43,111 bases of DNA from a virus, in IMG/VR virus record IMGVR_UViG_3300035228_000112, positions 1 to 43,111 of that record; one strand, given 5' to 3'. The notes beneath the pieces were generated by a model. It did no database searches. It was not told the DNA's origin and saw nothing but the letters and a program-made list of their open reading frames with translations. The translations under genes were made by a program, and so were the position numbers. This document shows positions 32,878-38,805 of this stretch, one piece after another; position 1 is the first letter of the stretch; each line of letters begins with the position of its first letter.

Positions 32878-33253
32878 TGAGTAGATCAGTTAGGTTTGGA
32901 GGTTTGTAGTTTGGTCCTTTTAAGACCTTACCGTCTGGGCGGTAAATAGGTTGTCCATTCTCATCTAGTTTGGACATGTTTGATTTATGAACGCGATCCA
33001 TAGCTTCATCTAGATCCCAGCCTTCATTAGCAGCAAACTGGTAACAAACATAGACAAGATCACAAAGCTCTTTCAGTTGTTCGTGTTCATCTTTTAGATG
33101 AAAGGCTTCGTGAAACTCTGACCATTCTTCATCGATCAAAGATTTCTGGGTCAGACGCCCATTCATCGAATCCAAGATCGAGTAAGCGTCCCGAAATTCT
33201 TTTGCCTGACTCAAGAGTGTCGTCCCAGTCTGATTGTGTTTGGTCGAGTTCAT
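32870..33253 (-). CDS. MazG-like nucleotide pyrophosphohydrolase (127 aa)
   Basis: All-helical NTP pyrophosphohydrolase family (MazG/PRA-PH/HisE type). The metal-binding motif is visible as DEEWSEFHEA (42-51) followed by LKELCDLVYVCYQFA (61-75), the EExxE...ExxD arrangement; the end RVHKSNMSKLDENGQPIYRP and GKVLKGPNYKPP is typical of marine phage members. It would cleave nucleoside triphosphates or similar compounds. The first 41 codons overlap the DUF3310 gene by 125 bases; a start at the internal Met30 (33166) would shorten the overlap. Confidence 0.8.
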   Translation of the reverse strand: MNSTKHNQTGTTLLSQAKEFRDAYSILDSMNGRLTQKSLIDEEWSEFHEAFHLKDEHEQLKELCDLVYVCYQFAANEGWDLDEAMDRVHKSNMSKLDENGQPIYRPDGKVLKGPNYKPPNLTDLLNV

Positions 33254-33419
33254 GTTGTAAATAGTGGATTGCTTTGGCTAGGTCTTTTCTTTTGTCTCCT
33301 TTGTATTCACAACGACAAATGTATTTAACAGCATTAGCTTGGAAGAAACTGAGGTTTTGATTAACGATGAAGTCTCCTACTTCCCAGTTGTTTCCGTAGT
33401 GTTCAGGTGATTGGGCCAT
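33129..33419 (-). CDS. DUF3310 protein (T7 gp1.7-like, 96 aa)
   Basis: Carries the DUF3310 pattern: an N-terminal HYGNN.WEVGDFIV, FFQANAVKYICRCEYKGDKR and a Leu/Lys helix DLAKAIHYLQHELD. In T7 this fold forms the C-terminal part of the nucleotide kinase gp1.7; here it stands alone and the kinase part is absent. The location beside nucleotide-metabolism genes agrees with a role in nucleotide supply, but the biochemical activity is not established. It overlaps the upstream ORF end by 43 bases. Confidence 0.72.
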   Translation of the reverse strand: MAQSPEHYGNNWEVGDFIVNQNLSFFQANAVKYICRCEYKGDKRKDLAKAIHYLQHELDQTQSDWDDTLESGKRISGRLLDLGFDEWASDPEIFDR

Positions 33420-33568
33420 TGTTTGACTAGGTTAGATACGGTGTTAGCAAGTGCAAAGTTCTGACGTTGTAACGCCATGAACAATGTAATGATATCGGTT
33501 TTATCAGCTTTCGGTAATAAGTCTTCAAGCCTTCTTATCTTGAAGTCCTGTTCCACTGTCAACCTCAT
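33377..33568 (-). CDS. nblA: NblA-like phycobilisome degradation adaptor (63 aa)
   Basis: Core from MRLTVEQDFKIRRLEDLLPK through TLFMALQRQNF to NLVKQW. Cyanobacterial NblA has the same plan: (L)S/T-EQ-F-R, a helix with a Lys/Met turn, a second helix ending L-x-K, and W two or three residues later (LLKHQW in Anabaena, NLVKQW here). L-x-K marks phycobiliprotein-binding residues. Size matches (about 60 aa). NblA delivers phycobilisomes to Clp protease. The call is by pattern, not by search. Start unsettled: ATG at 33566-33568 is closest to the NblA length; upstream ATGs at 33614-33616 and 33620-33622 add 16-18 residues (MTGEQNNPSFSPPPPI). It overlaps the exonuclease end by 44 bases. Confidence 0.65.
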   Translation of the reverse strand: MRLTVEQDFKIRRLEDLLPKADKTDIITLFMALQRQNFALANTVSNLVKQWPNHLNTTETTGK

Positions 33569-34292
33569 AATCGGAGGAGGGGGAGAAAAGGATGGGTTGT
33601 TTTGCTCTCCAGTCATAATCATTGTTAGTAAGGATCTTTGCAAGTCTTGCGTTTTGTAGTGCGATGTCTTCACCAAGATCCTTCTCAGCAAATGCATCAA
33701 CAACTGTTTTCCAAGTGTAGCCTTTGTCTTCAAACAAAGCAACAGCACGTTTGATTCCTATTCCAGGTACGCCACTGTAGCCATCGGTTTGGTCTCCTGC
33801 AAGCGCCTGTATAAGGTGCCAACGTTGTCCCTCTGCTTCTTCCACATTCACGGTTTCATCCATGGTGTAGAGCGTTCCAGGTATCTGTCGCATGTCCTTG
33901 TCAGGACTAACGATAATGTTACCAGGATATTTGGTAGCGTAGATACCCATACTATCATCAGCTTCAAGAGTCGGTAGTATTACTACTTCGTACTCATCTT
34001 TGAGAGCATTGATAACACGTTTGTATCCACAGGGTTTCTTACGATTACGATGACCTTTGTAAGCAGGCATGATCTCTTTACGAAAGTTAGAGCTATCACT
34101 AAAGAATAAAACTACCTCAGGAACATCCCACATGAACTTATTTTTAATTTTGTTTAGTTCACGTTTAACTGATGCGTATGCTTCACTAAATTTGCTGACA
34201 ACTACAATTACATCATCACCGAAATCAAGGTCTGATTCTGCACCAGCGCAAGCTTTGTAAACAATGTAATCTGCGTCAACAAATAACTTCAT
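33525..34292 (-). CDS. 5'-3' exonuclease (T7 gp6-like, 255 aa)
   Basis: Member of the FEN/5'-exonuclease family. It degrades host DNA and removes RNA primers. MKLFVDADYIVYKA supplies the first acidic pair, RKEIMPAYKGHRNRKK the gateway helix, ILPTLEADDSMG the second acidic cluster, VSPDKDMRQI the third, and LAGDQTDGYSGVPGIGIKRA the metal ligands plus helix-hairpin-helix. Slightly shorter than T7 gp6 (300 aa). Start overlaps the preceding small gene as ATGA. Confidence 0.93.
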   Translation of the reverse strand: MKLFVDADYIVYKACAGAESDLDFGDDVIVVVSKFSEAYASVKRELNKIKNKFMWDVPEVVLFFSDSSNFRKEIMPAYKGHRNRKKPCGYKRVINALKDEYEVVILPTLEADDSMGIYATKYPGNIIVSPDKDMRQIPGTLYTMDETVNVEEAEGQRWHLIQALAGDQTDGYSGVPGIGIKRAVALFEDKGYTWKTVVDAFAEKDLGEDIALQNARLAKILTNNDYDWRAKQPILFSPSSDYEVDSGTGLQDKKA

Positions 34293-34417
34293 TTACCTTG
34301 GCCTCTATATTTCTTCTTACCTTTTCGTGGCTTACTATGCAAGCCGTTACCCTGACGGGTTTTCTTTGATGTGAACGGAACTACTGTTAGTACCCCCATC
34401 ATTGATTTACTTCTCAT
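34289..34417 (-). CDS. Very small basic protein between DNA polymerase and exonuclease (42 aa)
   Basis: ATG 34415-34417 overlaps the polymerase stop (TAATG) and its TGA overlaps the exonuclease start (ATGA), so it fits the gap exactly. The sequence starts MRSKSMMGVLTVVPFTSKKT and is Arg/Lys/Gly-rich to the end (PRKGKKKYRGQGK). It resembles the basic peptides at 27084-27561. Function unknown. Confidence 0.6.
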   Translation of the reverse strand: MRSKSMMGVLTVVPFTSKKTRQGNGLHSKPRKGKKKYRGQGK

Positions 34418-35754
34418 TAGTGGGTTTCACTCCAGTTGTTTCCGGTTTTTGCTTCAGCATCGATTCTGATTCTGAGGTTGTAGTATTCTCCAGCTGAGAG
34501 ACTGCTAAATACCAAGGATGAACATAAGTCAGCTGCTTGTTCAGTGGCACACTCGAATTGCAATTCGTCATGTATAAAGGCTAGTTGAGAACAACATAAA
34601 TTTAATTCTTTAATGTTTTGTTGATTGATAACCAGCCAACGTTTAGCCAGGATGGCGGAATTACCCTGCAGGCAGTAGTTTAACGCTTTATGCGGGCTAT
34701 CCACCATAATTTTTCTGCCATCGATAGCTTTGATAAATCCTCTTTCTGAAGCTGTCTTGATAGACGCCAAGAGTTTATCGAGTCCATCAATCGCGTCAAT
34801 ATATGCCGCTCTGATTTCCTTACCTTTTTTCTTGGCTTTCGGGGATGAAAGAAGTTTGTCATAACTGTGTCCAATTTTTTCGTCACCTGCGCCATACAGG
34901 AATGCATATGTTACGGTTTTTACAAGCTTCCTAGATATTCCTATCTTGTCAGCATTGACTTGGTGTATATCTCCGTTGAGGAGGATGTCTGCGTATCTTC
35001 CATCATCATATCTGGCAAGGAAATGAGACAACATACGTAACTCAATCCCAGACAAATCAGCAGCGACCATGACTTGACCCGGAGTTGGTAAGAAAAGCTC
35101 TCTAAATCTTGGGTCACTTGGAACTTGAGCTAAATTGGGGTTTCGGTGGGCACATCTAAAAGTAGAAGTAGCAACTGAACAATGATGATGTATCCTACTA
35201 GCACTCGTACATAGCTTCAGCCATGCGTTCGCGCCTTCGGATATCATTCCAAGCATCTTCGTTATCGTCAAAATCTGGAGGAATGCAAGGGCAGTCTCTG
35301 TCCCTATCTCCTTCAGTATTGGCTCGTCGATGATAGACTTCCCAGTAGGTGTCTTCTGGGTTGGAGTCCAGCCATGAAATGTTTGCAGGATCCATGAAAT
35401 ATGATCTCTTGATTGTGTATTTAATTCTTTAAGACGTGTAAATGGAGCGTCTTTGACATAGCCTTGGGTCCGATTATCTCGCTTAGGAGTAAATACTGGT
35501 CCGGCAACGTAAGGATGCCTGTTGCGTAGTAATTGATTAACTTTTTCAAGCTCTTGTCTGAGAGTTGATGCAAGTTGCCATGCAGAACGTTCATCAAAGT
35601 ACCATCCATGTAGTTCTTGTTTGGTAAGGATTTCTGCTGCTTCATGTTCTAGCGTGATCCATTCAGGTATGGTTGAAAGTGGTTCCAAAGTTTCCTTGTG
35701 ACAGTAACGTCTTGTATCATGTAGTCCTCCATTTCTGGTGACCATTCTTTCCAA
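34417..35754 (-). CDS. DNA polymerase, polymerase domain part (T7 gp5-like)
   Basis: Family A polymerase fingers, palm and thumb. Motif A AADLSGIELRMLSHF (D233), motif B KTVTYAFLYGAGDEKIG (K279, Y283; Tyr as in T7 Y526) and motif C IHDELQFE (H395, D396). It aligns from about residue 29 (IPEWITLEHEAAEIL) with the sequence following the exonuclease domain in T7 gp5. The first 28 residues, starting at an ATG at 35754, are out of frame with the true exonuclease reading and look like a shadow. The thioredoxin-binding loop between the thumb helices is clearly shorter than in T7 gp5. Taken with the exonuclease part this is one gene with a frame change. Confidence 0.93.
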   Translation of the reverse strand: MERMVTRNGGLHDTRRYCHKETLEPLSTIPEWITLEHEAAEILTKQELHGWYFDERSAWQLASTLRQELEKVNQLLRNRHPYVAGPVFTPKRDNRTQGYVKDAPFTRLKELNTQSRDHISWILQTFHGWTPTQKTPTGKSIIDEPILKEIGTETALAFLQILTITKMLGMISEGANAWLKLCTSASRIHHHCSVATSTFRCAHRNPNLAQVPSDPRFRELFLPTPGQVMVAADLSGIELRMLSHFLARYDDGRYADILLNGDIHQVNADKIGISRKLVKTVTYAFLYGAGDEKIGHSYDKLLSSPKAKKKGKEIRAAYIDAIDGLDKLLASIKTASERGFIKAIDGRKIMVDSPHKALNYCLQGNSAILAKRWLVINQQNIKELNLCCSQLAFIHDELQFECATEQAADLCSSLVFSSLSAGEYYNLRIRIDAEAKTGNNWSETH

Positions 35755-36188
35755 TCGGTATCTTTACAGTAATCACCTTTAGCTTCATCAAGGCGATAAC
35801 CCCAAGCAGCTAGTGAATGTGACCCGTAAAGTTTAAGTGGCATACCAGCCCATGTCTTTTGTTTGTCAATCTCTATCAAGTTCGGGTGATAAAGACGGCT
35901 AAGCAAAAGAGTGTCCAAGCAATCACCAACACGTCTAAACCATGGATAAAACTTATTGATGATGCTAAGGTCATAATTAATAATGTTATGACCGACAATA
36001 CAATCAGCGTCTTCGAGGTATTGGATAGCGCGGACGATAGGTTGCGTCGCTGGTCTCTCTGTAGCTGACGTAAACGACTGATCATTAAAGACCATCGTTT
36101 CTTCAGTGTTTGTGTCGTAGATGCAGAGACAATGGATTTTGGTGGCATCATTTAATAGTCCGTCTGTTTCTAAATCAAAGATCAGCAT
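35649..36188 (-). CDS. DNA polymerase, 3'-5' exonuclease part (T7 gp5-like)
   Basis: N-terminal proofreading domain: FDLETDG (D5, E7), GHNIINYD (D73), CLDTLLLSRLYHPNL and EDYMIQDVTVTRKLW (D160), each matching T7 gp5. The frame ends in a stop at 35649-35651 after PYLNGSR. Downstream homology continues in the frame one base back, so full-length polymerase needs a -1 shift, or one missing base, near 35665-35690. The start has the leader CAAGGACGTTGAATG, shared with other genes here. With the following part the length is about 600 residues, normal for a T7-like polymerase. Confidence 0.93.
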   Translation of the reverse strand: MLIFDLETDGLLNDATKIHCLCIYDTNTEETMVFNDQSFTSATERPATQPIVRAIQYLEDADCIVGHNIINYDLSIINKFYPWFRRVGDCLDTLLLSRLYHPNLIEIDKQKTWAGMPLKLYGSHSLAAWGYRLDEAKGDYCKDTDWKEWSPEMEDYMIQDVTVTRKLWNHFQPYLNGSR

Positions 36189-36404
36189 TCAACGTCCTTG
36201 CCATTGATAGGTTTTATCAACAAACTGAGCACGTTTCACTGCCTCTTTAGTAGGAGGATTAGGCTTATGCAATGTCAAATCAATACGAAATTCTGTACCT
36301 TCTTTGATAAACTCTTCATTCATTGCTTCATAATCAGAAATCTGTTGTGGCGTCAAACGCTGCTGGTTCTGTGGTTTCATTGAATTTACAAGTGGATAAG
36401 TCAT
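36189..36404 (-). CDS. Small hypothetical protein (71 aa)
   Basis: ATG 36402-36404, preceded by TAAACT (the start context seen before other genes here), opens MTYPLVNSMKPQNQQRLTPQ. Overlaps the last 70 bases of the primase-helicase gene. It has a Gln/Asn-rich start, a helix (SDYEAMNEEFIKEGTEFRID) and a basic end (EAVKRAQFVDKTYQWQGR). A later Met (36378-36380) is possible. It fills the only gap between helicase and polymerase. No family recognised. Confidence 0.5.
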   Translation of the reverse strand: MTYPLVNSMKPQNQQRLTPQQISDYEAMNEEFIKEGTEFRIDLTLHKPNPPTKEAVKRAQFVDKTYQWQGR

Positions 36405-37941
36405 AGTTTAATCGACAAGCAATGCCTGTTTCCCCAGAGTAGCGATTCTTGAGAACTCTAACAATTGTATCAGAGTGTTTAGTTTCACTCTGTTGATTTC
36501 TTTCGAGTCCAATAACTGCATCGCTAAGTTGAGCGATTGCCGCACTTCCGCGAAGTTGTCCGAGTGTAACACGTGCACCTTCTTCATGGTTTTGATCGGA
36601 TGATCCTCGTTTTAAATGTGATACTAAAAATAATGATATGCCAGTGCGCTCAACCAGTGAACGTAAGCGTGTCATCGTTTGGTCTATCATCCGTCGTTCA
36701 TCCCCATCAAGACCACTCATAAGAATGGATAGGTGATCAAGAAAGATAATCTTACAATCAAGTCCTGAGGCTAGGTATTCAATCCTGTTATAAATAATAT
36801 CAGGATCAAAACTACCAAAGCCATCGAAAAGATAAAGGTTCCAGATATTAATACTGGAATCAAACGCTTTTGTAAGTTCGTCATGAGTATGTTCTCCTAA
36901 TGCTAGGTTCTTACCTACAGAAGCAGACATCAAACCTAAAGCTGTACGGCGGTTTGACTCTTCAAGTGCCAAGTATCCAACCCGTTCTCCGTTCGATAAC
37001 AAGTGAGCAGCCAAGTCTCTACACACGGACGACTTGCCTTGGCCTGATCCTGAAGTAATTGTGACAAGCTCTCCGCGCCTAATCCCGTGAAGCTTTGACT
37101 GTAATCCTTGAAATGGGTAGTCATAATCAGCTGGTGGTTGTGGTGTGGTAACTAATTCAAGTAAAGATCTAGCATCTACAATACCATCAGGTCTGAATTC
37201 CTTACGTTTAAAGAATGCATCATCAATAGCCTTGTAATCGCTAGCCTGTAAAGCGTCTGAGAGGTCTTTGTAAGCCTCTAGACGGGCGATGTAAACCTTG
37301 CCAGGTGGTAATACACTCGCAGCCTCTTCAGCAGCCTTCTGACCGGCTTCATCTGCATCGAACCAAAGTACGATTTCACTGTAACCTTGAAGGAACTCCA
37401 GGTTTTTCTGGACTGCTTTCTTGGCTGATGCAGCACCACTAGGTAGTGATACTACAGGCCAAGTTGGGAATATCTCTCCGTAAGACACACAATCTAGCTC
37501 ACCTTCTGTGATGATTATGCGTTTACCACTGCTCCCCCATAAATGTTGACCAAAGAATGTACCAGGTGTTTCTCCTTCGTAAGTAAATTGTTTGTCCTTG
37601 GTTTTTATCTTAGCACCTTTTACAATGCCAGATGGATCATGATAGTAAAACCTTAGCTTGTCCCCATCACGATATACTTTAAATCTTTCACAAGTAGATT
37701 GACTGATCTTGCGTTTCTGCAGCCGTTCGGCTGAGCCTTTGATCTGCACAATAGAATTAGTGTGAATGTGTGTTATGTTTTCCTGTTCATCTGTATAAGT
37801 ATGGCAGACAAAACAATAACTGTGGTCAGTGTAGATCGCATTGCCATCTGATGATCCACAATTATTACAAGGTCCATGTCTTATAAACTCAGAGGAGCCA
37901 GTCGATGGGTATGTTGTGGAATGATGTCCACGGTATGTCAT
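36334..37941 (-). CDS. DNA primase/helicase (T7 gp4-like, 535 aa)
   Basis: Bifunctional replisome protein. The N-terminal zinc finger is CNNCGSSDGNAIY...CFVC (about 23-46). TOPRIM primase is marked by IITEGELDCVS and WFDADEAGQKAA. The RecA-like helicase domain has Walker A SGSGQGKSS (about 312-320), Walker B IIFLDHLSIL, LVSHLKRGSSD and RGSAAIAQLSDAVIGLERN with NRYSGETG. It unwinds DNA and makes primers for the gp5-like polymerase; length agrees with T7 gp4 (566). Its first 53 bases overlap the upstream endonuclease gene. Confidence 0.95.
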   Translation of the reverse strand: MTYRGHHSTTYPSTGSSEFIRHGPCNNCGSSDGNAIYTDHSYCFVCHTYTDEQENITHIHTNSIVQIKGSAERLQKRKISQSTCERFKVYRDGDKLRFYYHDPSGIVKGAKIKTKDKQFTYEGETPGTFFGQHLWGSSGKRIIITEGELDCVSYGEIFPTWPVVSLPSGAASAKKAVQKNLEFLQGYSEIVLWFDADEAGQKAAEEAASVLPPGKVYIARLEAYKDLSDALQASDYKAIDDAFFKRKEFRPDGIVDARSLLELVTTPQPPADYDYPFQGLQSKLHGIRRGELVTITSGSGQGKSSVCRDLAAHLLSNGERVGYLALEESNRRTALGLMSASVGKNLALGEHTHDELTKAFDSSINIWNLYLFDGFGSFDPDIIYNRIEYLASGLDCKIIFLDHLSILMSGLDGDERRMIDQTMTRLRSLVERTGISLFLVSHLKRGSSDQNHEEGARVTLGQLRGSAAIAQLSDAVIGLERNQQSETKHSDTIVRVLKNRYSGETGIACRLNYDLSTCKFNETTEPAAFDATTDF

Positions 37942-38242
37942 GGCGTTCGCACCATTTAGCGTATGTTGTTTTTGATTTCTTGCTGATTGTATTAAAGGGT
38001 GCCTGGAAGACCATACGTAAATCTAATTCAGGGTGCTGTTGTTTGACTGCTTTAATCTTGCGTCTGTCATCAGCATCCCAATAGCCTTTACATTCTAGCA
38101 CAACGCCATTCGGTAAGAAAAAGTCTGGCGTGTATAAATGTGGAATTGTATAAGGTACTTTTTCAGTTTCATATTCGTACTTGACATCCAGGTTGCAAAG
38201 AAGATCAGCGACCTTCTCTTCAAGACCTGATCGGAATGCCAC
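37889..38242 (-). CDS. Endonuclease I / Holliday junction resolvase (T7 gp3-like, 117 aa)
   Basis: Close match to T7 gp3: AFRSGLEEKVADLL, YEYETEKVPYTIP, YTPDFFLPNGVVLECKGYW. The catalytic set is seen as Glu in SGLEEK, Asp in TPDFF, and Glu-X-Lys in LECKG. It cuts branched DNA and helps degrade host DNA. GTG start: the codon at 38240-38242 follows the SSB stop as TAGTG; it overlaps that gene by one base. Slightly shorter at both ends than T7 gp3 (149 aa). Confidence 0.93.
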   Translation of the reverse strand: MAFRSGLEEKVADLLCNLDVKYEYETEKVPYTIPHLYTPDFFLPNGVVLECKGYWDADDRRKIKAVKQQHPELDLRMVFQAPFNTISKKSKTTYAKWCERHDIPWTSFHNIPIDWLL

Positions 38243-38805
38243 TAGAAGTCATCCTCAGTGCTTTCAGTAGGCGTTACATTAGGCTCACTAGCCTTGAACC
38301 CTTCAGTCTTACCAAAGAGTGCTGCAACGTTTTCTGGAGACATATCACCAGTATCTACACCAGCTGATGTATTGAGAGACACCAATTGTACACCAACCAA
38401 TTTAAGGCTTGTTCCATACGTAACTCCATCACGGAGGATATACGGCTTCTGATAGAACGCAAGCTTAACACGACTGCCAGCATACATAGGTGTATTGTCA
38501 TCAGAAATAATTGTTCCTTCAGTATCCACAACAGGTGGTCTTGCTTCTTCATTCCAAGAGAATTTTACTTTATATTGTCCTTCAGTTACTTCTTCCCAAG
38601 GTTCAGGCTTAAGGGTAGAACGCTTAGGATTCTTTAGTTTAGACTCAGCCCACTTAAGGGACTCAACTCTATCATCTTCTAGTACATCAACCATTGATTG
38701 ATCAACTAGAGCAGCAAGTGAATAACCAAACTTACTTGGTTTCAGTACAGCTTGATATCCTTCAAGGACTACAGGCTGTGCGGTTTTGTGGATTTGACGT
38801 GGCAT
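38242..38805 (-). CDS. Single-stranded DNA-binding protein (T7 gp2.5-like, 187 aa)
   Basis: OB-fold ssDNA-binding protein for replication and recombination. Its place between RNA polymerase and endonuclease is that of gp2.5, and the C-terminus is acidic with a terminal Phe (TESTEDDF), as in T7 where this tail recruits polymerase and helicase. Core segments FGYSLAALVD, YKVKFSWNEEARPPVV and MYAGSRVKLAFYQKPY are consistent with the OB fold. Start overlaps the RNAP stop by one base (TAATG). Confidence 0.9.
   Translation of the reverse strand: MPRQIHKTAQPVVLEGYQAVLKPSKFGYSLAALVDQSMVDVLEDDRVESLKWAESKLKNPKRSTLKPEPWEEVTEGQYKVKFSWNEEARPPVVDTEGTIISDDNTPMYAGSRVKLAFYQKPYILRDGVTYGTSLKLVGVQLVSLNTSAGVDTGDMSPENVAALFGKTEGFKASEPNVTPTESTEDDF

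Noticed and set aside
33129-33253. Long overlap taken as a sign that the MazG-like or DUF3310 ORF is false
   Set aside because: Both carry recognisable family motifs outside the overlap, so both are kept; only the exact MazG-like start is uncertain.
35198-35395. 65-residue minus-strand ORF starting MDPANISWLD
   Set aside because: It lies wholly inside the polymerase domain in another frame, without a ribosome site; the polymerase motifs explain the DNA.
35460-35475. Third GGGTCCGAT string in the polymerase gene
   Set aside because: Shares only nine bases with the promoter candidates, lacks the TATA-GGG part, and is explained by coding sequence.
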